Below are positions 1-10,242 of a stretch of DNA of 64,000 nt, one piece after another. The notes under the pieces were generated by a model. It ran no database searches. It was not told where the DNA came from and worked only from the letters and a program-made list of their open reading frames with translations. Origin of the DNA: Lewinellaceae bacterium (GTDB taxonomy: Bacteria; Bacteroidota; Bacteroidia; Chitinophagales; Saprospiraceae); the NCBI GenBank assembly GCA_016711435.1, contig JADJSY010000008.1, forward strand, positions 75,982 to 139,981, in the 5' to 3' direction. Numbering within the stretch: position 1 is the stretch's first letter; every line of letters begins with the position of its first letter. A program made the position numbers and the translations under genes.

Positions 1-401
1 CATGGGTCGAATTCAGCAGTCCGGGCATTTTGCATTCCAAAGGCGAGTACGATCAGGGCAAACAAACCGGCGTTTGGATCACCAGCAGGGAAAATGGCGA
101 AGTGATGGAACGTTATGATCACACGAGCCGCCAAAAATTAGTGCCGGAAATACGGATAAGGGTAAAATATCCGCCCAAGGCAAGAACGGCGGGCATCCAG
201 GGCGAGGTGCTGATTCAATATCGATTGCAGGCGGATTGTTCGGTCAGCGACTTACAAGTGGTACAAAGCCTGAGCGCCGAATGCGACCGGGAAGCCACTC
301 AAAAACTGCTGAAATATTACCGTTACCTGAAAACATACGGACCTGCACAGGGCTGCGAAGCAAAAACGGATACGTTCAAGGTCAGTTTCAAACTGGAATA
401 A
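1..401 (+). CDS. MORN-like / TonB C-terminal domain protein, 5' partial
   Basis: The reading frame is already open at base 3 and runs off the left edge, so only the C-terminal ~133 residues are visible. Two parts can be seen. First, a short glycine/tryptophan segment (GEYDQGKQTGVW) resembles MORN-type repeats found in many Bacteroidota proteins. Second comes a TonB C-terminal-like domain (YPPKARTAGIQGEVLIQY, then a conserved 'V..S...ECDREA...' stretch), the periplasmic domain that in classical TonB contacts outer-membrane receptors. In stand-alone Bacteroidota proteins this domain often serves in envelope proteins that do not energise receptors, so I would not name it tonB. It converges with the DUF3667 gene, with three bases between the two stops. 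Confidence 0.75.
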   Translation, partial: WVEFSSPGILHSKGEYDQGKQTGVWITSRENGEVMERYDHTSRQKLVPEIRIRVKYPPKARTAGIQGEVLIQYRLQADCSVSDLQVVQSLSAECDREATQKLLKYYRYLKTYGPAQGCEAKTDTFKVSFKLE

Positions 402-404
402 TGC

Positions 405-1120
405 CTAATGCCTGAAATATAATATCGCCACGCTAAAAATAAATATGCTGATCACGACTTGCGTGAGGAGCATAATCGCAATGGTTTTCAGGATCGTCAG
501 CCATTTCGGGCCGCCCATCAACTGGATATTGGCCCAGGCGACGTATGCTATCCACATGGAAAAATAAACGAAGAGTATGGTGGAATAATGCTGCCGGAAA
601 AAAACGACCAGAGGGGTAAAGACAAGTAAAAAGAATACCGTACGAAAGCCCCCGAGAAAAGCGTGTAGCGTCAAATGTTCAGCGTAATTGAATCCCTTGC
701 GCAGGAAAAGCAAGTAACTGAAGGCGGCGGCAATTGGTACGCTGAACAGAAAAATGAGGTCGATGTGTTTGGCTACAAATACCGAAACCGGATTAGCGTC
801 CGCGCTATTGGCTAACATCAGGTCGAAATAGGTCGTTAGCAACACCGAAATACCCACTGTGAAGGTCAGGTATTTCAGCGGTTCATAATATTCCTTGCGT
901 TTACCGGCGATGTAATCCCCGATGGCCTGACCGGGCCGGACAGCCAATGCTTTGGTCAGGTGTAAAATACCGGAGTCGGCGTGCAGGAATTTTTGAACAC
1001 GTCTTTCCGTACCTGCTTGATTTGCAGGCGTTTGGTTTTGGCGCTCTGCCCGCATTGAGGGCAATAATTGTCCTCCGGCTGCAAAAGGCGCCCACAATTT
1101 TTGCAATTTTTGTTTCCCAT
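405..1120 (-). CDS. DUF3667 membrane protein, one frameshift
   Basis: DUF3667 proteins carry an N-terminal zinc ribbon followed by membrane helices; function unknown. Here the zinc ribbon (CKNCG ... CPQCGQ) reads in one frame from the ATG at 1120, while the conserved segment ADSGILHLTKALAVRPGQ and GKRKEYYEPLKYL plus about five hydrophobic helices read in another frame down to 405. The join lies near 987-994, in a run of A/T; restoring one T gives a continuous protein of ~238 residues with the usual domain order. The start at 1120 is preferred because it begins directly at the zinc ribbon. The shift is most likely a sequencing error. Family assignment is firm. Confidence 0.8.
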
Positions 1121-1133
1121 AATAAACCATTTT

Positions 1134-1212
1134 CATATGCTCACCCTCTCACTTCTCTCACTCTCACCTCTCACTTCTCACTTCTCACTTCTTACTTCTC
1201 TCACCCTCTTAA
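1134..1212. repeat. GAGAAGTGAG-family short tandem repeat
   Basis: A run of near-identical 10-base words (on the minus strand GAGAAGTGAGAGG and variants) fills the gap between the DUF3667 gene and the aldolase gene and continues into the aldolase 3' end. The same word family returns at 1845-1875, 2425-2470, 8427-8460 and 32805-32840. Confidence 0.85.
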
Positions 1213-1840
1213 CCACCTCCGCCACTTTCTCTTCCAACCCCGCCCAGTCTTTTTGCTCCATCACTTCTTTGGAAATCAGTTTTGATCCCATGCCCACACA
1301 GGCGGCCCCGGCATCAAACCAGCCGCGCAGGTTGGCTGCGTCGGGCGAAACGCCGCCGGAGATCATGGCTTTAGTCCAGGGACATGGCGCCAGGTGCGCT
1401 TTCAAAAAAGCCGGCCCCAGCACCTCTCCGGGCGCGATTTTGACGATTTCAGCGCCCAATTCCTCGGCGCGTCCAATCTCCGACGGCGTTGAAGTGCCCG
1501 GAATAACGGCTACCTTCCGGCGGTTGCAGGTCAGAATCACGTCCTCCCGAAGCAGCGGGGTAATCACAAAATCGGCGCCCATTTGCAGGTACAATGCCGT
1601 AGTGCCCGCATCCTGAATGGAGCCGATGCCAAGCAGCAAGCCGGGTAGTTCACGGCGGACCCGTTTCATCAAAACGGCAAACACCTCGTGGGCAAAAGGC
1701 CCCCGGTTGGTAAATTCGATTACCTGCGCTCCGCCCCGGTAACACGCTGCGGCCAACTGAAAAGCTACTTCCGGATCGGGATGATAGAACAAGGGCATGA
1801 AGCCGGATTGCTGAAGGGTTTGGTAGACGTGAAGACGCAT
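1178..1840 (-). CDS. eda: KDPG/KHG aldolase family (2-keto-3-deoxy-6-phosphogluconate aldolase)
   Basis: A class I aldolase of the KDPG/KHG family, which cleaves KDPG to pyruvate and glyceraldehyde-3-phosphate in the Entner-Doudoroff and sugar-acid pathways. Family motifs are in order: GGAQVIEFTNRG with the catalytic Glu, GADFVITPLL, VIPGTSTPSEI, the Schiff-base lysine in AEIVKIAPGE, and the phosphate-binding MISGGVSPDAANL. The start MRLHVYQTLQQSG at 1840 gives 220 residues, the normal length; the in-frame extension upstream is repeat sequence. The last ten residues (KRVREVRSEK) are encoded by the GAGAAGTGAG repeat. No sugar-acid kinase or dehydratase lies nearby, so the substrate is not fixed by context. 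Confidence 0.88.
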   Translation of the reverse strand: MRLHVYQTLQQSGFMPLFYHPDPEVAFQLAAACYRGGAQVIEFTNRGPFAHEVFAVLMKRVRRELPGLLLGIGSIQDAGTTALYLQMGADFVITPLLREDVILTCNRRKVAVIPGTSTPSEIGRAEELGAEIVKIAPGEVLGPAFLKAHLAPCPWTKAMISGGVSPDAANLRGWFDAGAACVGMGSKLISKEVMEQKDWAGLEEKVAEVVKRVREVRSEK

Positions 1841-2469
1841 ATTTAGAAGTGAGAGGTGAGAAGTGAGAGGGTGAGAGACGTTCCCGTTTAGCGGTTTGTT
1901 GGGTCTTAGCATTGGTTTTTCAGGCCTGTAATCGTGAATCGTGTTTCGGGTGTGGTGTTTAGTGTTTCGGCTGCTTCGCGTTTGGCAGTAGTTGATATTT
2001 TGATCAAGTACACTGTACTTTACATTATTTGATAGTTTGTCAAGCAAATATCTCGGAAAATTTAAAAAACCGTGTACTAATGTAACGCTTAAAAAACAAG
2101 TTCACGATTTGACTAACCCCCGCGCTTTAGCCGGGGGGAAAGAACGGGACAAATACAGATGGGTTTTAACCCAAAATGAGCGACTCGGGTTAAAACCCCG
2201 TTAGATTGGGTTTCTTCGATCCCCCGGCTAAAGCGCGGGGGTTAGTCAAATCGTGAACTTGTTTTTTAAGCGAAAATTCAACTAAAATATAAACTAATGC
2301 CAAAGGCGAAGCCCCCGCCACACAGGCGAAGCCCCCGAAACACTAAACACCACACACAAAACACGATTCAGGATTACAGGCCTGAAAACCCATACTAAAG
2401 CCATCGAGCGGCCAAACGGGACGTCTCTCACTTCTCACCTCTCACTCTCTCACTTCTCTCACCCTCTCA
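1841..2469. repeat. Composite 0.6-kb intergenic palindrome
   Basis: The whole gap between the aldolase and the upstream T9SS gene is one imperfect inverted repeat made of nested layers. Outermost are GAGAAGTGAG words (1845-1875 against 2425-2470). Next is a layer containing TTTCAGGCCTGTAATC and GTGGTGTTTAGTGTTTCGG (about 1915-1990 against 2290-2400). The centre is the perfect 52-bp inverted repeat listed separately. No protein-coding gene is seen here. Confidence 0.8.
2086..2272. repeat. Perfect 52-bp inverted repeat with nested inner stem (REP/MITE-like)
   Basis: Bases 2086-2137 are exactly complementary to 2221-2272 (52 of 52), with an 83-base spacer. Inside the spacer a second stem, GGGTTTTAACCC at 2161-2172 against GGGTTAAAACCC at 2187-2198, is also perfect. 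The arms contain a GC-rich core (CCCCCGGCTAAAGCGCGGGG) of the kind seen in REP elements mobilised by RAYT-type transposases. No transposase gene is present in the window, so the mobile origin is inference. Confidence 0.85.
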
Positions 2470-4922
2470 CTATCTAATCAAGGTAACGTCCCCCTTCAAA
2501 AACAACTTCCTGCCCGGCACATATTCAATTTCCGCCATAAAGACATATACGCCGGCATTCAGATCCTGCCCGCGGTTGCTGCCGTCCCAGCCATCCGACA
2601 AGTCATTGGTGACGATATTATTTCGTTCAAAAACGAGACTCCCCCAGCGGTCGTACACCCGAAGCCAGTTGATTGGAAGGGTTTCTTTGCTGAATATCGT
2701 AAACCTGTGGTTGCCCGTTCCCGAAGCGGGCGCAAATACATTGGGCACATACACGTTCGGTTCCAGCACCACCTGCACCCGATCCGCTGCGGTACACCCT
2801 TCCGAATCCGTCACCGTAACTGTGTACCAGGTCGTTTCCTGCGGGCGCACAGTCAGTTGCGGGCACCCGCCGCAGGTGGTCGTGTCGCCGGGTTCCCAGC
2901 TATGCAGCACCACGTCTCTGTCAGACTGCGCTTCCAGTATTACCCGGTCGCCGGGTTTTACCGGTTCATCGATCCGGGCAATGTTTAGCGTTACGCCGAG
3001 GCTGTCAGGCTGGCCCACGCTGAGTTCCAGCGGACGGTTGTAACAACCCGTCGAATCGCGCACCACGAGTTTATAATCGCCTGCCCGGATGCCATTGGCA
3101 GTAGAAAGACTGGAAAAGTTTTTGCCGTTGTCGATGGAAAACTGGTAAGGTTCCAGTCCGCCGGAAGGTGTTCCGAAAATGATTTGTCCGTCGGAGAATC
3201 CGTAACAGGAAGGTTCTTCGGAGGAATAGGGGAATTCCGGCGAATTGAACACTGCCACTACATCATCTTCCACAAAATCCGTGCGGCGGCACACCCCGAG
3301 GTAACCGCGTGCGGTGTAAAGTCCCGGCGAATAAGCCACAAACATAGAATCCGGGCCGTATTGCAACAGCGAGTCGGCAAAATACCATTGTACCCCGTCG
3401 AAACGACCGCTGGCCTGCAAAGTATCGGGGCAAACGCCATCGCCGATGATCTGCAGGCTGATGGTCGGTTTGTTGGTTTTACTAAAACCGCTGTAAAATC
3501 CGCCGAAACCCGCAGCGCCGTTTCTGCCGAACAGGGCAACCTGTATGGCGCCTTCCGCTATGATACTCGCCGTTTGCGGCGGATCGTTTGCCGCAAACAA
3601 AGTCAGCCTACGGTACGTCACAAAATCCGTATTGCCCTGCACCGCGTCCGGGTTGCCCAGCGGAACATCAGCGCCGTCGATGAGCAGGGTAACGAGCGAA
3701 TCTTTCATGGCGACGATCATCAGTCCGCCGTCGTACTGCACAGTGCCGATTAGATTGGGCTGGTAAATATTGTCTACCGCATTGGGTATACCGCAGGAAA
3801 CGGGCGGCACAAAAATCAATCCCGCCGTTCGCATCTGGTCGTCGCCGACGGGCGTTCCGCCCACCATCTGATACACAAAAGCGGGTTCGGAGGTCTGAAT
3901 ATACAGGTTGCCCGCTGCGGTGTATTGCGCGGTGGACACCTGCAAAAACTGCCCCGCATTGAGCACCGCCGCCGGATTGCTGCTACCATTCAGAAATACG
4001 CTGGTGCCATTCACATGCGCTACCACCATGGGAATTTCCAGCACTTCGGAACCATTGCCCCGGCATAAAATGTACTCCTTGCCTACCAATTCAAAGGGCA
4101 CAATCTGGTCAATTCCGACATCATTGGCATTGTCTATCACAGGCGCGCCGGTCCAGGAACCCACATTGACTGCTACGGGCTTGTTGCTTTCCAACAGCGA
4201 TCCGATCAGTCCGTTGGGCGGCTGCTGGATAAAACTGCTGGAAACATATTGTGAAACAACCGTCGATTCTCCTGCCTGTAACACAATCTGTACCCCGCCC
4301 GGCGACTGCATGTCGGCGCCTCCAATGCGGAAACGCACCGCCGCATCGTATCCGGAAAGTTTGATGACCGTGCTGTCTTCTACGGCCATCACGCCGATAA
4401 AATTGGATCTGCTGGGACTCGAACTGCTGCCCTGTATCACATGGCCGATTCGAAAAGTAGTCCCCAATGCCGCCCTACCCTTGCAGGTGAGGTCGCAGGC
4501 CTGGTATTGGGAACTGCTGTGCGCCCTGAAATTGACGTAAAATTTCTGCGGCCCCACCAGCACCAATCCTTTGTCCTGTAAAGGAATATGCAGTTGATTG
4601 GAAGGCGTCAGGATGTACGTATCACTCGTAGACCCCAGGCTGAACCGCTGCGGCTCGGTGTTGGAAACCATGAGCGTGGTCACCGTTGCTCCTTGTCCGT
4701 CGCGGATCGTCACCGGGAATACATCCGCTTCCGGCGTTGATATGTATAAATATTGTGGCCCCCATTCCGAACGGGCGTGCATGGGCGGTATCCAGTGGAT
4801 GGAGTCGAGCTGCGCCTGAATGGAGCAGGCGGCCAGCAAAGCGAGCGCCAGCAAGGGGGGGGTGGAGGAGTCGGAGTCGTCAGGCAGTCGAAGTGTGCGA
4901 GTCCGTAGATTACCCGTTTCAT
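2470..4922 (-). CDS. T9SS type B sorting-domain protein with IgGFc-binding-like N-terminus; start uncertain
   Basis: Predicted secreted or surface protein exported by the type IX system. The N-terminal ~450 residues match the IgGFc-binding-protein N-terminal family (HARSEWGPQYLYIST and repeated beta-strands). A SprB-like segment follows (EPSCYGFSDGQIIFG ... GLEPYQFSIDNG ... GDYKLVVRDSTGCY), then a gliding-motility-associated C-terminal domain (PNVFAPASGTGNHRF ... LRVYDRWGSLVFER ... GWDGSNRGQDLNAGVYVF). The signal-peptide core LLALALLAACSIQAQ begins at a TTG (4854) with no charged n-region. Upstream, MKRVIYGLAH starting at 4922 lies in another frame, separated by an eight-G run (4855-4862). 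Either one base is miscalled there or a non-standard start is used. The stop at 2470 is clear. Confidence 0.82.
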
Positions 4923-5030
4923 ACTGGGGTTTATCAAACTGTAACGGTGTACTCTACGGACTGACGACTTCGCACTGACGACTTCGGACTGCCTGACGAC
5001 TTCGCACTTAGTAGACTTCGGACTTTTTTG
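4865..5030. repeat. Intergenic palindrome of GACTTCGCACT words
   Basis: The stretch about 4879-4909 (GTCAGGCAGTCGAAGT, then CCGTAGA) is the inverse of about 4954-5005, which holds tandem words such as GACGACTTCGCACT and GACGACTTCGGACTGCC. It lies between the divergent T9SS gene and TPR gene. The remaining ~270 bases up to 5300 hold no recognisable gene; both promoters must lie in this gap, but I could not pick a clear -7/-33 pair. Confidence 0.75.
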
Positions 5031-5300
5031 CCAACAATACATATTTTCGCGGCATATTTGGCGTTTTGTTTGCCATGTTAAAATTTCCTCAAAAAAACAG
5101 CCCAATAAACGGCATTTTTCGGCCCCTCGTTTGTTATATCGAACGTTACCGGTGTTATGCATGGAGATTATGACAAATCATTGAAAATCAGCCGACCTTT
5201 ATCCCGTCAGACATCAAAATTACACGAATTAAAGTATAAAAATCGTTCTGAGCGGCGCCGCATTTTTAACGGAGCCGGTCGCTAAACCAACCTGTCAATT

Positions 5301-8300
5301 ATGAACCTTCGGAAAGGCATCACTTCCATCTTTCTGCTGCTGTTTGCATTCGCGCTGAATGCCCAGCAAACTTCCGTCTTCACCGAAGCCACGCTCGCCT
5401 ATAAACGCGGGGTGGACTTCTTCGACCAACAAATCTACGGACTTGCGCAAAAGGAATTTCGCACCGCCATGGATTTGCTTCGCCCGGTCAATGAACCGGA
5501 GTGGAAAGCAGTCAAAACAGACGCCGAACTGTACAATGCCAAATGCGCCGTGCGGCTCGGACTTCCGGAAGCCGAAAAACTTACCCTCGACTTCCTGCGC
5601 GAAAACGCCCCTTCCCCGGTGGCCAGCCAGGCCGCGCTCGAAATCGGCAATTACTATTTCGACAACAAAGAGTACGACAAAGCCCTGACATACTACGATA
5701 TGGCCCCGGCGGGTTCAGGCGCCACCCGCGATGAGATTCAATTCAAAAAAGGATACGCCTTTTTTGTGACCAAACAATTCAGCCGCGCAAAAGGCGCTTT
5801 TGCCTCGTTGAAGGAAAATACCCGCAGCGAATGGTATTACCCGGCCAATTACTACTCTGCCTGCTGCTCCTTTTTTGAAAAAAAGTACGACGAAGCCCTC
5901 AAAAGTTTTCAGCGCTGCGAACAGTCGGACAAATACAAACAAAGCGTACCCTACTACATCGCCCAGATTTACGCCCACCAGAAAAAATACGATCAGGTCA
6001 TTGCATTCGGCGCGGCCAAAGCCAAAGATACCAACATCAAAAACCGCCCGGAACTCAATCAACTCGTCGGTCAGGCTTACTATGAACGCGGCGACTATAA
6101 GAATGCGCTGCCTTACCTCGAATTTGCCGCCACCAACGGCGCTGCGTTGCGTCCGGCCGATTACTACCAGATCGGTTACGCGCAGTATCAATCCGGCTTT
6201 TACAAACCGGCTATTGAAAACTTCGAGCACCTCAACAAACAAGACTCCCTGCTGGGGCAAAATGGTTTGTACCACCTCGGCGATGCATACCTGCGTACCA
6301 AAAACAAATTCGCGGCGCGCAATGCTTTCGGACAGGCATCCAGCATGAATTTTGATAAATCGGTCAAAGAGGACGCGTTGATCAATTACGCCAAACTGAG
6401 TTACGAACTCAAATTTGACCGCGACGCCCTCGAAGCGCTGCAAAAAATCCCGACGACTTCGAAGTACTACGAAGATTCGCAGGCGCTGATGAGCGAGGTA
6501 TTTCTCAATACCCGTGACTACGACCGGGCTATTTCCACGCTGGAATCCGTCAAAAACCGCACCCCGCGCCTGAACGAGACGTACCAGAAAGTATGTTACT
6601 ACCGCGGTCTGCAATTGTACCAGAGCAAACAATCGGACGAGGCCCGCCGCTATTTCAACAAGTCGCTCGAAAACCCGATCGACAAGCGCACCATGGCGCT
6701 CTGCTCCTACTGGATGGGCGTTATTTCGAATGAAAGTGAGGAATACGCCATCAGCAAACAGCACATTTCGTCCTTTGTAAATGCTGCCCGCGGATACACC
6801 GATCTGCCGGAGGAAAGCAATATCACCATGGCCAACTATGTGCAGGGTTATAACAACCTGAAACTCAAGGATTACAAACAGGCCATCGCCAACTTTAAAA
6901 TTGTAGTAGACGGCATCAAAAACAATCAGGCGCAAATCAGAAGCGACCAGATCCGCACGGCAGTGCTCGGCGATGCCGTGTTGCGCGCCGGCGACGCCCA
7001 TTTTAAAAACAACCAGTACAGCGATGCACTGGCTTATTACAACGATGCGATTAATAAAAAATACGAAGGTTTCGAGTATGCTTTGTACCAGAAAGCGGTC
7101 ATTCGCGGCTTGCAGGGCAGCCCGGTCGACAAAGTACTGGCCCTGGAAAACCTCGTAAACAGTTACCCCAACAGCCGTTATACGGACCAGGCCCTGTTCC
7201 AGATAGGTGAAACGTACCAGGAAATGGGCAAGTTCGACCAGGCGGTTACGCCGCTGCGCAAACTGGTAGCCGATTTCCGCGGCAAATCGCCATTGATCAA
7301 CCAGGCATTGCTGCGCCTCGGTCTTATTTCCTACAACCAGGGCAACACCAACGCGGCGATTAGTTATTACAAACAGGTGTTTTCCAACAACCCGGAAACC
7401 ACTGAAGCCAAAGACGCACTGGCTGCTTTGAATGAAATTTATGTAAAAGACCTGAACCGCCCCGACGAGTATTTCGCTTTTGTGGAAACGGTTCCGGGCT
7501 ACGGCAGCGTCAGCACTTCTTCCAAAGACAGTGTGACCTTCCAGTCTGCTGAAATTCAGTTCCAGCAAGGCCGTTACCAGCAGGCCATCGAGGGTTTTAC
7601 CAACTATTTAGCCAAATACCCCAGCGGCCAAAATGCGATTCCAGCCTATTACTACCGCGGCGAATCCTATGCTTCCGGTACGATCAAACAATACAGCAAG
7701 GCATTGCAGGACTACGCTGCCGTAGTGGCCAAAGGCACCAGCCGCCTGTATCCGAAAGCAGCCGAAAAAGCGGCGTTGCTGGCCTTGAATGTGGAAAAAA
7801 ACTATCCGCAGTCGTTTGAATTTTCCCGCAAATGGGAAGAATCGGCCCTCACGGATGCTTCCCGTTTCGACGCACAACTGAATGCCCTGAAATCGGCTTA
7901 TTTCACCAATAACTCCGTGGCAGTCAGCGAATACGCCAATAAAGTGACCCGCAGCAATCTCGCTTCCAATGAACAAATTGCTACCGCCAATTTTTACCTC
8001 GGTAAAATGGCTTACGACAAAAATGATTTCCCCCGCGCTTACCCCGCCTTTCAATCGGTTACCCAAAATTCGACGACGGAAATCATGGCCGAATCCTGGC
8101 ATTTATTGGCACAAATTCTGTACAAACAGAAAAAATACGACGATGCGGAGCAAACCATCGGCGACGCCAACAAGGCCAGCGCCGGTTACGACGACTGGAT
8201 CGCGCGCAACCTTATCCTGGTCTCCGACGTGTACCTCGACCAGGGCGATAAAAACAGCGCCTCGGCTGCACTGGAAGCCGTGCTGGAAAATTACACCGGC

Positions 8301-8426
8301 GACGACCCGACTATTTTAGCCACGGCCCGGCAGAAATATAACCGAATCGGTACGGCGCCCGTGATGAACACAACCAATGAAAAAGGCGGGCGGAACCTGC
8401 TGGAAATGGACGAGGGAAATAAATAG
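5301..8426 (+). CDS. Large periplasmic tetratricopeptide-repeat protein
   Basis: A 1041-residue protein with a clean signal peptide (residues 1-22, ending FAFALNAQ) followed almost entirely by TPR-type helical repeats. Recognisable units include AALEIGNYYFDNKEYDKALTYY, PNSRYTDQALFQIGETYQEM and AESWHLLAQILYKQKKYDDA. TPR arrays are scaffolds for protein-protein contact, so it is predicted to act as a periplasmic or outer-membrane-associated adaptor; no enzymatic motif is seen. The barrel gene at 8611 follows in the same direction after 184 bases. A TPR protein next to a plug-less TonB-receptor-like barrel is a recurrent Bacteroidota pair, suggesting a shared envelope function. The frame is uninterrupted over 3.1 kb. 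The start is fixed by the signal peptide. Confidence 0.85.
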   Translation: MNLRKGITSIFLLLFAFALNAQQTSVFTEATLAYKRGVDFFDQQIYGLAQKEFRTAMDLLRPVNEPEWKAVKTDAELYNAKCAVRLGLPEAEKLTLDFLRENAPSPVASQAALEIGNYYFDNKEYDKALTYYDMAPAGSGATRDEIQFKKGYAFFVTKQFSRAKGAFASLKENTRSEWYYPANYYSACCSFFEKKYDEALKSFQRCEQSDKYKQSVPYYIAQIYAHQKKYDQVIAFGAAKAKDTNIKNRPELNQLVGQAYYERGDYKNALPYLEFAATNGAALRPADYYQIGYAQYQSGFYKPAIENFEHLNKQDSLLGQNGLYHLGDAYLRTKNKFAARNAFGQASSMNFDKSVKEDALINYAKLSYELKFDRDALEALQKIPTTSKYYEDSQALMSEVFLNTRDYDRAISTLESVKNRTPRLNETYQKVCYYRGLQLYQSKQSDEARRYFNKSLENPIDKRTMALCSYWMGVISNESEEYAISKQHISSFVNAARGYTDLPEESNITMANYVQGYNNLKLKDYKQAIANFKIVVDGIKNNQAQIRSDQIRTAVLGDAVLRAGDAHFKNNQYSDALAYYNDAINKKYEGFEYALYQKAVIRGLQGSPVDKVLALENLVNSYPNSRYTDQALFQIGETYQEMGKFDQAVTPLRKLVADFRGKSPLINQALLRLGLISYNQGNTNAAISYYKQVFSNNPETTEAKDALAALNEIYVKDLNRPDEYFAFVETVPGYGSVSTSSKDSVTFQSAEIQFQQGRYQQAIEGFTNYLAKYPSGQNAIPAYYYRGESYASGTIKQYSKALQDYAAVVAKGTSRLYPKAAEKAALLALNVEKNYPQSFEFSRKWEESALTDASRFDAQLNALKSAYFTNNSVAVSEYANKVTRSNLASNEQIATANFYLGKMAYDKNDFPRAYPAFQSVTQNSTTEIMAESWHLLAQILYKQKKYDDAEQTIGDANKASAGYDDWIARNLILVSDVYLDQGDKNSASAALEAVLENYTGDDPTILATARQKYNRIGTAPVMNTTNEKGGRNLLEMDEGNK

Positions 8427-8610
8427 AGGTGAGAAGTGAGAAGTGAGAAGTGAGAGGGTGGCATTTTCATAGATTTAGCATCCTTTCATTATCCGGCAAA
8501 TCATCACGGTCATCCTTACATCCTTTAAATCAGGGTCCAACATCAATAAATCAAGGTCATCCCTGCATCTTTTAAATCAGGGTCCAACATCACAGTCAAA
8601 AACGAAATCC
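8427..8610. repeat. Tandem GAGAAGTGAG words and a 44-bp-period direct repeat
   Basis: Directly after the TPR stop are four GAGAAGTGAG words. From about 8517 to 8592 a longer direct repeat follows: TTTAAATCAGGGTCCAACAT occurs twice, each preceded by a near-identical CATC(C/T) start. No gene or hairpin terminator was identified in this gap. Confidence 0.7.
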
Positions 8611-10242
8611 ATGTTATTCCAATATAAATCTCTGTTTCTCGCCTTATTCCTGGGAATGCTCTCCCAGGCGGCTTTTGCCCAAAAAGAACTGGAGGGCGAC
8701 AACGTAACGGTCATCAAAGACTTCGATGCGCGCCTGCTGGAGTCCAACAAACTGAGCGTGCCGCCATCTCTGCCGCCGTTAGACACCAATACACAACTCC
8801 AGAACTATGTGGTGCCGCCGCGCCCGCTGACGCTGAATTACGAAGCGCCCAAACTGCGCCCGATCGGTATGAAAGCCGGTAAAAAGGAAGAAAGTTTCAA
8901 CGGCTATGCCAAAGCAGGCGCCGGGGTTCCGAAAAGTTTCTGGGGCGAGATCGGTTACTTTTTTGCCTCGGAAGACAAGTTCGACGGCAAGGCCTGGTTC
9001 CGCCACCACAGCCTGGACGCCAGTAAAAACCTTGATAATCAACGTTTTGCCAACAACGACTTCCTTGTAAACGGCAACTACTATATCAACGATCAAATTG
9101 CCGCAGAAGCCAAAGTGGGCGTCAGCTTCGACCGCGTGCATTTTTATGGCTACGACCACGACTCCCTCGATTTTTCAAAAGAAGGCACCCGTCAGGATTA
9201 TAAATTGGTAACCGTCGGCGGCCGCCTGTACAACAAAGAACGGAATGAAACAGACCTCAATTTCTCCGTGGCGCCGAATATTTATGTGCTGAACGACTAC
9301 TATTCAAACAAGGAAACCGGTTTCGACCTGAACCTGAGTGCCACAAAATGGTTTTCGGAAAAACACCCGCTACGGCTCGTGATTCGCACGGACATGACCA
9401 AATTTACGGACACGGTCACGCAGAAACTCAACAACATTTACCTGCAACCTTCCTTCACCTTCCACTCGGATGTGGTGAAAATCAAGGTCGGCGGTAATTT
9501 TGCCAGCAACCGCGACGTATTCAGCGTGTTTCCCGATGCGGAAATTACCCTGCGCGTATTCGGCGACGGCATCCAGATTTTCGGCGGCGCCAATGGCGAC
9601 CTGCGGAAAAACACCTACCGCAGCATGTCGGAATACAGTCCTTTCCTCCAGATCCGCGAAACCAGACTGAAAAATACCCGTTTTGATAACTACTACGCCG
9701 GGGTGAAAGGCAACTTAGGCTGGCTGGACTACACCGGCCAGGTAAACTATTCCAAAGCCTCCGACCTGGCGCTGTTTCAAACGCAGTACACCAGTACAGG
9801 CATCACACGTTTCCAGGCCTTGTACGACACGGTGAAAATCAGCAACATACAGGGCACCGTCAAATTCAGTCCGATCAAAAACCTGACCGTGACCGGTACC
9901 TTGAGCCAGAACTTTATCATGGATCCCAGCAACCAGTCCAAAGCCTGGGGACTGCCCAAACTGGAAGGCAATTTCGGCGCTACGTACACCGCGCTGGAAG
10001 GCAAAGCCATCCTGAAAAGCAACCTCTACATGGCCGATGGTATCTGGTTCCTCGATCCGGAAGGCACCGCCAAACGCAGCGCGGCATTAGTCGACCTGAA
10101 CATCGGCGGCTCTTACTTTTTCTCGAAAAATATCGGCGCGTTCCTCGACATCAACAACCTGCTGAACAACAAACGCGAACGCTGGAGGGACTACCCGATG
10201 ATCGGGCTGAACTTTATGGCGGGGATTACTGCTCGTTTTTAG
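8611..10242 (+). CDS. TonB-dependent-receptor-like outer-membrane beta-barrel protein
   Basis: A 543-residue protein with a signal peptide (LFLALFLGMLSQAAFAQ) and then alternating amphipathic strands typical of a TonB-receptor barrel, ending in aromatic Phe (ITARF) as expected for BAM-mediated insertion. Near the C-terminus GAFLDINNLLNNKRERW is the usual last-strand region of receptor barrels. There is no plug domain of normal size: only ~90 proline-rich residues (SVPPSLPPLDTNTQLQN) precede the first strands. It is therefore unlikely to be a classical siderophore or SusC receptor. Co-directional with the TPR gene 184 bases upstream, so probably one operon and one outer-membrane function, unidentified. 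Confidence 0.82.
   Translation: MLFQYKSLFLALFLGMLSQAAFAQKELEGDNVTVIKDFDARLLESNKLSVPPSLPPLDTNTQLQNYVVPPRPLTLNYEAPKLRPIGMKAGKKEESFNGYAKAGAGVPKSFWGEIGYFFASEDKFDGKAWFRHHSLDASKNLDNQRFANNDFLVNGNYYINDQIAAEAKVGVSFDRVHFYGYDHDSLDFSKEGTRQDYKLVTVGGRLYNKERNETDLNFSVAPNIYVLNDYYSNKETGFDLNLSATKWFSEKHPLRLVIRTDMTKFTDTVTQKLNNIYLQPSFTFHSDVVKIKVGGNFASNRDVFSVFPDAEITLRVFGDGIQIFGGANGDLRKNTYRSMSEYSPFLQIRETRLKNTRFDNYYAGVKGNLGWLDYTGQVNYSKASDLALFQTQYTSTGITRFQALYDTVKISNIQGTVKFSPIKNLTVTGTLSQNFIMDPSNQSKAWGLPKLEGNFGATYTALEGKAILKSNLYMADGIWFLDPEGTAKRSAALVDLNIGGSYFFSKNIGAFLDINNLLNNKRERWRDYPMIGLNFMAGITARF

Noticed and set aside
5715..7568. Minus-strand open frame of 617 codons inside the TPR gene
   Set aside because: Shadow frame caused by the codon composition of the 3.1-kb TPR gene, which has a signal peptide and regular repeats; the antisense product shows no family features.
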